DNA of 64,000 nucleotides from Novosphingobium sp. FSW06-99 (lineage in GTDB: Bacteria; Pseudomonadota; Alphaproteobacteria; Sphingomonadales; Sphingomonadaceae). Positions 27,187-35,696 of the stretch are shown piece by piece (the stretch's first letter is position 1; each line of letters opens with the position of its first letter). The notes beneath the pieces are model-generated. The model saw nothing but the letters and a program-made list of their open reading frames with translations. It did no database searches and was not told the origin of the DNA. The stretch lies in the NCBI RefSeq assembly GCF_001519065.1, contig NZ_KQ954252.1:267535-331534 (forward strand). Reading direction: 5' to 3'. A program made the position numbers and the translations under genes.

Positions 27187-28482
27187 TCAGACCGTCAGGC
27201 CAAGCCGCTGATAGCGGATCGCGGCGGCCTTCTGGTGGCCTTCAAGTCCCTCGCTGCCGCTCTGCCGGATGGCGGGCAGGGCAACGGTCGGGATGGCGCG
27301 GTCCTCGATCCACTGATGCGTGGCGATCTTGACGTACGAGCCGACCCACAGCCCGCCGGTATAGCGGCCCGCGCCCATCGTCGGCAGCGTGTGGTTGGTG
27401 CCGACATTCTTGTCCGAATAGACCACGCTGGCGTTTTCGCCGATGAACAGCGATCCGTAATTGCGCAGTTTGGCCGCGAAATCATGCGGATCGCGGGTGT
27501 GCACTTGCAAATGTTCGGCGGCGACATGGTCGGAATAGGCGATCATCGCGGCTTCATCATCGCACAGCACGATCTCGCCGTAATTGGCCCAGCTTTCCCC
27601 CGCGACGGCTGCGGTCGCCAGCGTCTGCAACTGGCGTTCGACTTCGCGCACGGTGGCCTCGGCGAGCGCGCGGTCGGTGGTGATCAGCCCGACGCGGGTG
27701 CGCAGATCATGCTCGGCCTGACCCAGCAAATCGCAGGCGATCAGTTCGGGATCGCCGGTCGCATCCGCAACCACAAAGATTTCCGAGGGGCCCGCCAACT
27801 GGTCGATGCCGACCGGACCGAACACCTGGCGCTTGGCCTCGTTCACAAATGCGTTGCCGGGGCCCATTATCTTGTGGACTTGCGGTACGGTCTGCGTGCC
27901 ATAGGCCATTGCCGCGATCGCCTGCGCGCCGCCGATGCGGAAAATGCGGTCGGCGCCCGATAGATGGCAACCGGCGATCATCGCGCGGTGGGCGTTGGGC
28001 GGCAGGCATGCGACGACTTCGCTGCATCCGGCCACTTTGCCGGGCACGATGGTCATGATCGGCGCCGACAACAGCGGAAACCGTCCGCCCGGCACATAGG
28101 CACCGATGCGCTCGATCGGGATGACGCGGTGGCCAAGGTGGATGCCCGGCAGCGGTTCGATCTCCAGCGGCAGGATGGTCGACAGTTGCGCCTCGGCAAA
28201 GCGGCGCACGTTGTCGATGGCGAATTCGGTGTCGGCGCGGGTCTGCGGGGCCAGTTCGTCGAGCGCGGCCTGACGGTCTGCGGCGGTGACCTCGAACTGG
28301 TCGAGATCGATCTTGTCGAATTGCGCGCCGTATTGCCGCACGGCTTCATCGCCGCGTGCCCGCACATCGGCGAGCACGTTGGCAACGATGCCGGTCACAT
28401 CGCCGGCATCGACGAACTGGTCGCGCGCGGGCGCCTTGATATAGCGGGTGGTCTGGGCAAAGCCCGCGGGTGCGGATGTCAT
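27187..28482 (-). CDS. Histidinol-dehydrogenase-family dehydrogenase (copy 1)
   Basis: 431 residues, the full length of the HisD family. Zinc ligands and catalytic residues are in place: 'LLGQAEHD' (Gln and His), 'AAEHLQVHT' (catalytic Glu-His), '[13 protein letters not shown]' (Asp), and 'EGLEGHQ' near the C-terminus (His). 'GAYVPGGRFPLLSAP' and 'GPGNAFVNEAKRQVFGPVG' are the NAD-binding and hinge signatures. There is no other his gene nearby, and the neighbours are a LacI regulator, cupin and transporters, so it is probably one of the non-histidine paralogues (like HpsN, which oxidizes a sulfopropanediol alcohol in two steps to the acid). Start ATG at 28482 with GGAG seven bases upstream. 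Divergent from the lacI gene. Confidence 0.88.
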   Translation of the reverse strand: MTSAPAGFAQTTRYIKAPARDQFVDAGDVTGIVANVLADVRARGDEAVRQYGAQFDKIDLDQFEVTAADRQAALDELAPQTRADTEFAIDNVRRFAEAQLSTILPLEIEPLPGIHLGHRVIPIERIGAYVPGGRFPLLSAPIMTIVPGKVAGCSEVVACLPPNAHRAMIAGCHLSGADRIFRIGGAQAIAAMAYGTQTVPQVHKIMGPGNAFVNEAKRQVFGPVGIDQLAGPSEIFVVADATGDPELIACDLLGQAEHDLRTRVGLITTDRALAEATVREVERQLQTLATAAVAGESWANYGEIVLCDDEAAMIAYSDHVAAEHLQVHTRDPHDFAAKLRNYGSLFIGENASVVYSDKNVGTNHTLPTMGAGRYTGGLWVGSYVKIATHQWIEDRAIPTVALPAIRQSGSEGLEGHQKAAAIRYQRLGLTV

Positions 28483-28534
28483 CGGTTTCTCCGTGGCATG
28501 GCAGGAAGGATCGGGTCGAGAGCGGCGGGTCATA

Positions 28535-28550
28535 ATGAATTCGAATGCAA
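28535..28550. promoter_or_regulatory. LacI-family operator (site 2, 14/16 match)
   Basis: ATGAATTCGAATGCAA; two changes from the perfect palindrome TTGCATTCGAATGCAA, both in the left half. It lies in the divergent region between the hisD-like gene (start 28482) and lacI (start 28660), 53 bases before the former. It continues as AAGTCA, as does site 3 with one extra A. Confidence 0.72.
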
Positions 28551-28659
28551 AAGTCACAGGAAATGTCACGTGGATTGCAGGGCAGGGTGGATGCGACAGC
28601 GTTTGCCCGAACGGGTCAAGGCGACTAGACGTTGATATGTCCCTTTTTCGACGGTGATC

Positions 28660-29712
28660 ATGCCCAAACCGCAAACCAACAAGAAGACCACCGCAACGGG
28701 AATGGAAAAGGGGCGCCGACCCACTTCTTACGATGTGGCACGGATCGCCGGGGTGTCGCAATCGGCGGTTTCGCGCTGTTTTGCGCCCAATGCATCGATT
28801 GCCCCGGCCAAGCGCGCGCTGATCCTGAAAGTCGCCTCCGAAATCGGCTATCGCCCCAATGCGCTGGCGCAGGCGCTGATTTCCAAGCGCACCAACATTG
28901 TCGCGCTGATCATTTCGGCACGCACCAATCTCTATTATCCCGAAGTCCTGGCCGAATTGGGCGCGCGGCTGAGCGATCGCGACATTCGTGTGCTGCTGTT
29001 CACGCTGTCGGCGGAAAGCGATGTCGATGGCGTGCTCGACCAGATCTGGCGCCATTCGGTCGACGGGGTGATTTCGGCGGCGCGGATGAGCCCGGCGCAA
29101 ATCGCGCTGTTTGCCGAACATCGCGTGCCGCTGGTGCTGTACAACCGCGTCGGCAGCGGCGCCCCGTCGGTGCGATGCGATTCGGTGGCGGGCGAGCGCG
29201 ATCTGGTTGATCGGCTGCTGGCGGCGGGGCACACCCGCTTTGCCATCCTGTCGGGACCGGCCGACAATGTCGTCGCCGAAGAGCGGCGGCTGGCTGCGCT
29301 CTCTGCGCTGGCCGCTGCTGGAATCGGCGAAGTACCTGAAGAACGTGGTGATTTTTCCTATGCCAGCGGGCATCAGGCGCTGATCCGGCTGTACGAACGG
29401 TGCGGGACGATCGACACCGTGATCGCGGTGAGCGACCATATGGCGATCGGCGCAATCGATGCGGCGCGGATCACGCTGGGCCTGGCCGTGCCCGACGATC
29501 TGTCGGTGGTCGGGTTCGATGGCGCAGAACCCGCGCGCTGGGGTAGCTATGATGTGACCACGGTGCGCCAGCCGGTGCGGCGCATGACCGAAGCCGCCGT
29601 CGCCATGCTGATGGAACGGATCGAGGACCCGACCGCATTGTCCGAACAGCGCCTGTTCACCGGAGAACTGCTGCGCGGCAGCAGCGCACGACTCGCCGAC
29701 AGCGATTTGTGA
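28660..29712 (+). CDS. LacI-family regulator, probable master of the 23-39 kb regulon
   Basis: 350 residues. Long basic N-terminal arm, then helix-turn-helix 'TSYDVARIAGVSQSAVSRCF' and hinge 'RPNALAQALISKRTNIVALI', then a PBP-like sensor ('GVISAARMSP', 'VSDHMAIGAIDAAR', 'VVGFDGAEPARW'). LacI proteins bind 14-18-bp palindromes with central CG, which fits the TTGCATTCGAATGCAA sites flanking this gene and others between 26 and 37 kb; it is the only regulator gene in that interval. ATG at 28660; a GTG six bases earlier is in frame. Ribosome-binding sequence is weak. Likely a repressor released by a pathway intermediate. Confidence 0.92.
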   Translation: MPKPQTNKKTTATGMEKGRRPTSYDVARIAGVSQSAVSRCFAPNASIAPAKRALILKVASEIGYRPNALAQALISKRTNIVALIISARTNLYYPEVLAELGARLSDRDIRVLLFTLSAESDVDGVLDQIWRHSVDGVISAARMSPAQIALFAEHRVPLVLYNRVGSGAPSVRCDSVAGERDLVDRLLAAGHTRFAILSGPADNVVAEERRLAALSALAAAGIGEVPEERGDFSYASGHQALIRLYERCGTIDTVIAVSDHMAIGAIDAARITLGLAVPDDLSVVGFDGAEPARWGSYDVTTVRQPVRRMTEAAVAMLMERIEDPTALSEQRLFTGELLRGSSARLADSDL

Positions 29713-29864
29713 ATTCGAATACGGCATTTCGCCGTTATTTCGGCGTGGCGTGGCGTGGAAAATTCGTCAGAAATCGATGCATGGCAGCCTGACATGAATT
29801 TTAATGTATTAATTTCAATATTTTAACACTTTATTTTGGTCTCCGCATTCCTTGCGCAAAGTCA

Positions 29865-29880
29865 ATGACTTCGAATGCAA
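29865..29880. promoter_or_regulatory. LacI-family operator (site 3, one half conserved)
   Basis: ATGACTTCGAATGCAA lies 70 bases upstream of the TonB-receptor start. The right half (TTCGAATGCAA) is identical to the other sites. It is followed by AAAAGTCA, nearly as after site 2. The upstream 29780-29845 stretch is very AT-rich and probably holds the promoter. Confidence 0.65.
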
Positions 29881-29950
29881 AAAGTCATGGACAACGCGCC
29901 GCCCCACCGATAGGCTCGCGTCATCAAGGGGCAATAAAAGGACAATGCTC

Positions 29951-32242
29951 ATGCGAAGCATGTTTCGGGGAGTTTCGATTCTGGCGCTGATGGCCGCTTC
30001 GGCGCCAGCGATGGCTGCAGACAATGCCGGCCAACCCGCCGCCACCAGCGATACCGGCACCACCGACATCATCGTGACCGCCCAGCGCCGCGATGAAAAA
30101 TTGCGCGACGTGCCGATTTCGATGACCGCGCTGTCGGCCGATGCGCTGCAAAAGCTGCATGCCGACAACATCGGTCGGCTCGAATTCGCCACCCCCGGTT
30201 TTACCTGGGGTTCGCAAGGGTCGGACTCGTTCCCCGCCATCCGCGGTGTGCGCACCAGCCTGGTGTCGGCGCAGAACGACCCGGTGATCGGTTTCTACAT
30301 CGATGGCATCTATCAAAGCCGCACCCAGCAGCAGAGCATTCCGCTGTTCGACGTGGCGCGCGTCGAAGTGCTGCGCGGGCCGCAGGGCACGCTCTATGGC
30401 CGCAACACGTTTGGTGGTAATATCAGCGTGGTAACCCAGGATCCGACCAAGGATCCGGGTGTCGATATCAACCTCGATCGCGGCAACTGGAACGAAACGC
30501 GCATCGATGGCGCGATCAACATCCCGGTTACCGACAACCTGCAGGTCCGCTTTGCCGGGGTGTTCCAGCGCCACGACGGCTATGTCCATTCGACGTATCC
30601 GGGCGTCGTGCTCGATGACCTCAACGAAAATGCCCAGCGCGTCAGCGTGAAATGGACCCCCGCTTCGAATGTCGAGGTGTCGTTGCATGCCGGGATCTGG
30701 CGGCGCGACGATGCGGGGGCCGGGTCATACGGGTATAAAGTGGCGGGCACGCTGATCAATCCGGTCACCGGCTATCAATCGATCTATGGCCAGGCCTATG
30801 CGGTCAATCCGTCGGTTCCGGGCGGGCTGGTGGTCGGCGGCCAATCGATCGGCGTGCCGGTTACGGCGGGGCCGTGGACCAATGACTGGGATTACCAGCC
30901 GTTCGAACATATCGCCGAGGATTATGTGTCAGGCCAGATTGCGATCAATCTGGGCGCGGCCACGCTGAAAGCGATCACCGGCTATACCCATTTCCGCGCC
31001 GACCGCAGCGCCGACAACGACCAGTCGAGCGAGCATTTCCAGGCGTTCGGTTATGGCAACGGCATCCAGAACCCCGATACCAAGTCCGATGCATTCACCC
31101 AGGAAGTGCAGCTTGCCTCGAACGGCAACACCCGGCTGCAATGGATCGCCGGTCTCTATTATCTGCACGATTCGATCTTCGAGATCTATCAGCAGCAACT
31201 GACCGATCCGGGCGCGACCACCGACGGCTACAAGGAGACATCTGCGCTCCATACCGATGCTTTCGCGGTCTATGGCCAGGCCAGCTATGCGCTGATCCCC
31301 GATCAGCTCAAGGTTATCGGCGGTGCCCGCTATAGCTATGAAAAGAAGGCGTTTGCCTTTGCCGACTATGCCGACGCCCCGCCGGGAACCTATAATTTCA
31401 CCACGCCTTACAGCCAGACTTCGGGCAGCCCCAGCTTCAACAGCGGAACCTGGCGCGCGGGCCTGCAATATACCCCCGATCGCAACACGATGCTTTATGC
31501 CACCGCGTCGACCGGGTTTGAATCGGGCGGGGTGAACGATACCGGCGGCGACAGCCAGATCCCGTCATCCTATTCGCCGCAGAAAGTCTGGGCTTATGAA
31601 GTCGGCGCAAAATCGCGCATTCTGAACGGCCTGGCGGATGTCGAACTGTCGGGATTCTACAACAAGTTCTCGAACCTGCAGATCAACGTCTATACCCCGC
31701 TGGTGTCGTACTTTGGCTCGGCGGGCAAGGCGCGCAGCTATGGCGGCGAACTGGCTTTGCGCACGCATCCGCTGCCCAATCTGCATATCGATGCCACCGC
31801 GGCGCTGATGAATGCCAAGTATACCTATTACATCAGCGGCAACAATTTCTATGGGGCGTCGGGCGGCACCGATCCGATCTCGCTCAATCTGGCGGGCAAG
31901 CAGATCCCGCAGTCGCCCGATTTCAAGGCAACCGTGCTGGTCGCCTATGACATCAGCCTGGGCGATGCGGGCATGATCACCCCGTCGGGCAGCGTGCTGC
32001 ATTCGGCCAGCTATTACACTACCGATTACAACACCGTGCTCGACTGGCAGAAAAGCTATGAAAAGTTCGACGCCTCGCTGCGGTGGACCGCTGCCAATGG
32101 CAAGACCTATGTCGAAGCCTATGGCGACAACCTCAGCAATCAGGCCACGCTGCTGAGCGGCGTGATCGGCCGTCTGGAACGCATCCAGGTGTCCTATGCC
32201 GCGCCGCGCACTTATGGTGTGCGGGTCGGCACCAAGTTCTGA
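29951..32242 (+). CDS. TonB-dependent receptor of the LacI regulon
   Basis: 763 residues. Signal peptide (about 1-25, 'ALMAASAPAMAAD'), TonB box-like region and plug starting 'DIIVTAQRRDEKLRDVPISM', plug motif 'RVEVLRGPQGTLYGRNTFGGNI', then a long barrel ending 'YGVRVGTKF' with a terminal Phe. This is the most common sphingomonad receptor type, used for many small hydrophobic or aromatic compounds as well as siderophores; no iron genes are nearby. The ATG at 29951 is preferred because AAAGGA is eight bases upstream; the ATG at 29945 is too close to it. Expected role: outer-membrane uptake of the substrate of the 23-39 kb locus. Confidence 0.92.
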   Translation: MRSMFRGVSILALMAASAPAMAADNAGQPAATSDTGTTDIIVTAQRRDEKLRDVPISMTALSADALQKLHADNIGRLEFATPGFTWGSQGSDSFPAIRGVRTSLVSAQNDPVIGFYIDGIYQSRTQQQSIPLFDVARVEVLRGPQGTLYGRNTFGGNISVVTQDPTKDPGVDINLDRGNWNETRIDGAINIPVTDNLQVRFAGVFQRHDGYVHSTYPGVVLDDLNENAQRVSVKWTPASNVEVSLHAGIWRRDDAGAGSYGYKVAGTLINPVTGYQSIYGQAYAVNPSVPGGLVVGGQSIGVPVTAGPWTNDWDYQPFEHIAEDYVSGQIAINLGAATLKAITGYTHFRADRSADNDQSSEHFQAFGYGNGIQNPDTKSDAFTQEVQLASNGNTRLQWIAGLYYLHDSIFEIYQQQLTDPGATTDGYKETSALHTDAFAVYGQASYALIPDQLKVIGGARYSYEKKAFAFADYADAPPGTYNFTTPYSQTSGSPSFNSGTWRAGLQYTPDRNTMLYATASTGFESGGVNDTGGDSQIPSSYSPQKVWAYEVGAKSRILNGLADVELSGFYNKFSNLQINVYTPLVSYFGSAGKARSYGGELALRTHPLPNLHIDATAALMNAKYTYYISGNNFYGASGGTDPISLNLAGKQIPQSPDFKATVLVAYDISLGDAGMITPSGSVLHSASYYTTDYNTVLDWQKSYEKFDASLRWTAANGKTYVEAYGDNLSNQATLLSGVIGRLERIQVSYAAPRTYGVRVGTKF

Positions 32243-32250
32243 CGCAAGCG

Positions 32251-32290
32251 ACCGGCGGCGGGCCCGTCCCTTCAGGGGCCCGCCGCTGGT
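32251..32290 (+). terminator. Hairpin after the TonB receptor gene
   Basis: An 11-bp GC-rich stem (32255-32265 with 32276-32286) starts 13 bases after the stop codon. There is no T run, so it may be a factor-assisted terminator or an mRNA 3' end protector. Confidence 0.5.
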
Positions 32291-32456
32291 CACCTCTCCC
32301 ACCTTGCGTTAACGCATGGGGCGGTTTGTCCGAACGGGGCAGGCCGCCCCTTTTTTGGCACTGCTATCGATTGTAAACAAACGCCGCGCCGACGGGCGCC
32401 TGCGCCCACTTGCGGACCACCGATCGAAAGACCATTGTAGCACTGAGGAGGCGACA

Positions 32457-32864
32457 ATGACGGTATGGCGACGCTCGCTTGCAGCGATCACTTTCGTTAC
32501 AGGAGGCGTTTGGTTCGCCTCATCCTTCAAGTTAATCGCGGTTCCGCCCAGGATATCTCGGGGATTCCTGCTAACCTATATGGTGCTGTGGGGCGTTTCC
32601 AGCATTTTAGACTGGCGGTCGCGTAAAGAGCAGCCACAAAAAGATCCATCGCCATCACAAAGTGCCGTAGGCGTAATCGTCGCTACCGGAATCGTTGCGG
32701 TAGTAGCAACTGCCCATGACCCGGCCTATGCTTCCAGCTATGTTGTTCCGGCGATAATTTTGATCGCTACGGCTTTTCTGGCAATCGCGGCCTCCCGCTT
32801 TGCATCGAAGAACCAAGGCAACATTGGTGAAGCTCGGTTTGATACAACTTCAAACGGCAGTTAA
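32457..32864 (+). CDS. Small membrane protein of unknown function
   Basis: 135 residues with four hydrophobic segments (about 9-27, 36-52, 70-85, 92-112) and a polar Lys/Gln/Pro/Ser loop in the middle; the C-terminus is polar. I do not recognise a family. A strong GAGGAGG lies six bases before the ATG at 32457, so it is very likely translated. Base composition is visibly poorer in G+C and codon choice less biased than in the genes on both sides, which suggests a later arrival or weak selection. It stands alone between the TonB receptor and the convergent amidase operon. Confidence 0.65.
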   Translation: MTVWRRSLAAITFVTGGVWFASSFKLIAVPPRISRGFLLTYMVLWGVSSILDWRSRKEQPQKDPSPSQSAVGVIVATGIVAVVATAHDPAYASSYVVPAIILIATAFLAIAASRFASKNQGNIGEARFDTTSNGS

Positions 32865-32908
32865 CCTCCGCATCCGGTTATGCCCGCAGTCTATGCAATT
32901 GTCCCGTT

Positions 32909-34174
32909 TCAGGCGGCTTCGAGCTTGTGCGCCAGGGCGAACAGGCGCGCTTCCTCGCCATCGGGCAGCAGCAACTCCACGCCGATCGGGCGCGCGTCGG
33001 GCGTGCTGCGCACCGGCACGCTGATCGCGGGCCAGCCGGTGCGCGCTGCCAGTTCGGCGGCCCAGCCTCCGGCGGGATTGTCCAGGCTGTCGGGCACCAC
33101 GCGCAGTGTGGGATAGATCAGGCCATCGACGCGCGCATCGGCCATCGCCCGCACCAGCGCCAGTTTCAGCCCGGCATGACGCGCCAGAATGCCCGCCGCC
33201 TGTGCCGGATCGGCGGCCATGCGGCGGTGCAAGGCCTCGGCATGGTCGGGCAGAAAGTCCCCGCCGGCGACCAGTTCGGCCAGCGAGCGTGGCGCAGTAC
33301 CGGTCGCGAAATGATGCGCCAGATAGCGATCGAACGCGGCGGCAAACTCCACATCGACAATATGCGCGCCATCGAGCCATTCGGGCAGCGCGTCGCACAC
33401 AAACGGATCGACCAGCGTCACCCCGGTGCGATCGAGCCGGGCACAGGCCACATCGAGCGCCTGCACGATACGCGGATCTTCGCCCTGCGCCATGCGCAAC
33501 ACGCCGACCCGCACGGGGCTTGTGCGATCGGCCAACGGGGCGACCGTGCCGCCCATCGCGCGATAGACCATCAGCGCATCGGCTACCGATGCCGCCAGCG
33601 GGCCAACGGTGTCTGTACTCGGCGCCAGCGGGGCGATCCCATGCATCGGCAGCGCGCCGTGTGCCGGGCGAAACCCGACCACCCCGCAGACGGCTGCGGG
33701 AATGCGGATCGATCCCCCGGTATCGGTGCCCAGCGCCACGCGGGCATAGCCGCAGGCCACCGCGACGGCCGATCCGCCGCTCGATCCGCCCGCCGTTGTC
33801 GCCGGATCGAACGGACACAGCACATCACCGCCCAGCGAGCTGCGCGAACGGATCTCGAACGAGAATTCCGACAAATTGGTCTTGCCAATCGGCACGGCCC
33901 CGGCGGCGCGCAGCCGCGCCACCACCGTCGCATCGCCCGGCGCCAGGGCCTGCGCCAGCGCGCGGCAACCCGATGTCGTGGCCATGCCTGCCAGATCGAT
34001 ATTGTCCTTGATCGCGATCGTCACGCCATGCAGCGCGCCGCGCGGGCCAATTGCGGCATCGATCGCCTCGGCCCGCGCCGCGGCCGTGGGATCGAGCGCG
34101 AGCATGGCGTGCCAGTGCTGGTCTTCGGCGGCGATCCGCGCCAGACCGGCGTCGAGCGCGGCGCGCGCGGTCAT
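32909..34174 (-). CDS. Amidase-signature hydrolase
   Basis: 421 residues. The Ser-cisSer-Lys triad is visible: 'VTIAIKDNIDLAG' (Lys), 'TTAGGSSGGSAVAVA' (cis-Ser), 'LGTDTGGSIRIPA' (Ser nucleophile). Family members hydrolyse amides, ureides (allophanate) or esters. It is the last gene of the operon hisD-like - SDR - HpcH aldolase - amidase; its ATG overlaps the aldolase stop (ATGA). In this context it probably opens an amide in the substrate or an intermediate. Confidence 0.92.
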   Translation of the reverse strand: MTARAALDAGLARIAAEDQHWHAMLALDPTAAARAEAIDAAIGPRGALHGVTIAIKDNIDLAGMATTSGCRALAQALAPGDATVVARLRAAGAVPIGKTNLSEFSFEIRSRSSLGGDVLCPFDPATTAGGSSGGSAVAVACGYARVALGTDTGGSIRIPAAVCGVVGFRPAHGALPMHGIAPLAPSTDTVGPLAASVADALMVYRAMGGTVAPLADRTSPVRVGVLRMAQGEDPRIVQALDVACARLDRTGVTLVDPFVCDALPEWLDGAHIVDVEFAAAFDRYLAHHFATGTAPRSLAELVAGGDFLPDHAEALHRRMAADPAQAAGILARHAGLKLALVRAMADARVDGLIYPTLRVVPDSLDNPAGGWAAELAARTGWPAISVPVRSTPDARPIGVELLLPDGEEARLFALAHKLEAA

Positions 34175-34929
34175 TGGCAGGCGGCAATCAGGCGCGCCGC
34201 GCCATCGAGCAGAAAACCGTGATCGGACCCGAGCAAAAACAGGCTGGCCCCCTTGTCGGCCCAGTATGGCACATCGCCGGGGCGCGCCAGGAACATGCCG
34301 ATACGGCGATCATGGCGCAATCCGGCGGCGCAGATCCGTTCGACCGCCGCGACCACGCGCGGATCGTCCTGGGTCTGCGCGCCATAGGCCACAGTCAGGT
34401 CGGCGCGCCCGACAAACAGCGCATCGATCCCGTCGATGGCCGCAATCGCGTCGATCGCCTCGACCGCATCGGGGTCTTCGATCTGGGCGATCGCCACGGT
34501 TTGCGCGGCGCTGGCGGCCAGATGGTCGGCCATGGCGCGCGTGGTATAGCCGGCCGCGCGCGATGATCCGGCATAGCCGCGCCCGTTTTCGCCATAGTGG
34601 CAGGCGCGTGCGAACGCCGCCGCCTCGTCGGCGGTGCGGATATGCGGCGCAACCACGCCGGTTGCGCCGCAATCCAGCGCATTGAGGATATGTTCGGGGC
34701 TGGCCACCGGCACACGCACCAAGATCGGCATCTGACAGGCGCGGGCCATCGCCACGCAGCCGTCGATCGCCAGCCGGTCAAACGGGGCGTGTTCGGCATC
34801 GAGGCACAGGCAGTCGAGCGCAGACAGCGCCAGCACTTCGCTGACAATTGGCGAAGGCGTCTTGACGAAACAGCCGATCAGCCGTTCGGCGGAAAGCAGG
34901 CGTTGGCGAAAATCGCGGGCAGGGGGCAT
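34171..34929 (-). CDS. HpcH/HpaI-family aldolase
   Basis: 252 residues. 'DCLCLDAEHAPFD' (metal and catalytic region), 'ILVRVPVASPEHILNALDCGATGVVAPHIRTADEA' and 'IGMFLARP' are family signatures, and the fold is a TIM barrel. Enzymes of this group cleave 4-hydroxy-2-oxoacids (such as 4-hydroxy-2-oxoheptanedioate or 2-keto-3-deoxy sugar acids) to pyruvate plus an aldehyde, with a divalent metal. Start ATG at 34929 with AGGA eight bases upstream. It lies 11 bases after the SDR gene and overlaps the amidase start. Confidence 0.9.
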   Translation of the reverse strand: MPPARDFRQRLLSAERLIGCFVKTPSPIVSEVLALSALDCLCLDAEHAPFDRLAIDGCVAMARACQMPILVRVPVASPEHILNALDCGATGVVAPHIRTADEAAAFARACHYGENGRGYAGSSRAAGYTTRAMADHLAASAAQTVAIAQIEDPDAVEAIDAIAAIDGIDALFVGRADLTVAYGAQTQDDPRVVAAVERICAAGLRHDRRIGMFLARPGDVPYWADKGASLFLLGSDHGFLLDGAARLIAACQ

Positions 34930-34940
34930 CGGCAAATCCT

Positions 34941-35696
34941 TCAATCCGCGGTCCAGCCGCCATCGACAACCAGGCTGGTGCCGGTGATCAGCGACGCTGC
35001 ATCGCCCGCCAGGAACACAATCGCGCCCATCAGGTCTTCGACCTGGCCCAGCCGGCCCAGCTTGATTTTCGCCAACACGTGTTTGCGAAAGACGGTGTCT
35101 TCGAAAAACGGCCTGGTCATCGCGGTTTCGATGAAGGTGGGCGCGATCGTGTTCGAACGGATGCCGTGGGGCGCCAGATCGAGCGCCAGCGCCTTGTTCA
35201 ATCCCTCGATCGCCCATTTCGACGCGCAATAGAGGCTGCGGTTCGGCCCGCCGACATGGCCCATCTGGCTGCCCATATGGATCAGGCTGCCTTTGACGCC
35301 ATCGCGCAGCATAGCCCTGATCGCGCCCTGTGCGACGAAAAACGCAGCCTTTACATTCAGATCGAGCACGGCGTCGCAATCCGCCCCGGTCACATCCCAC
35401 ACCGGATTCGGGCGGTTGGTGCCCGCATTGTTGATCAGCACATGATAGGCCGGGCGGCTGTTGAAGAAGGCCGCCACCGCGTCGGTATCCGCCACATCGA
35501 GCACCGCCGCCTCGGCCCTGGCCCCGATCAGCCCGGCAGCCGCCTCGATCTCGCTGGCGGTGCGTGCCGCCAGCGTGACGTGCGCACCCGCCTCGGCCAG
35601 CGCGGCCGCTGCCGCCAGCCCGATCCCGCGCCCCGCCCCGGTGACCAGCGCGCGGCGGCCATCGAGGCGGAACGAAGGCGTTTTGGGCAATGTCAC
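34941..35696 (-). CDS. Short-chain dehydrogenase/reductase
   Basis: 251 residues. Classical SDR: 'GAGRGIGLA' (NAD(P) binding), 'INNAG', the catalytic Ser-Tyr-Lys in 'IHMGSQMG...[10 protein letters not shown]', and the C-terminal '[12 protein letters not shown]'. It probably oxidizes or reduces a hydroxyl in the pathway next to the hisD-like enzyme. GTG start at 35696 overlaps the stop of the hisD-like gene (GTGA). Confidence 0.9.
   Translation of the reverse strand: MTLPKTPSFRLDGRRALVTGAGRGIGLAAAAALAEAGAHVTLAARTASEIEAAAGLIGARAEAAVLDVADTDAVAAFFNSRPAYHVLINNAGTNRPNPVWDVTGADCDAVLDLNVKAAFFVAQGAIRAMLRDGVKGSLIHMGSQMGHVGGPNRSLYCASKWAIEGLNKALALDLAPHGIRSNTIAPTFIETAMTRPFFEDTVFRKHVLAKIKLGRLGQVEDLMGAIVFLAGDAASLITGTSLVVDGGWTAD

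Noticed and set aside
29711..29720. GAATTCGAAT just after the lacI stop
   Set aside because: Only the central TTCGAA is shared with the operator and the flanks differ; too weak to list as a site.
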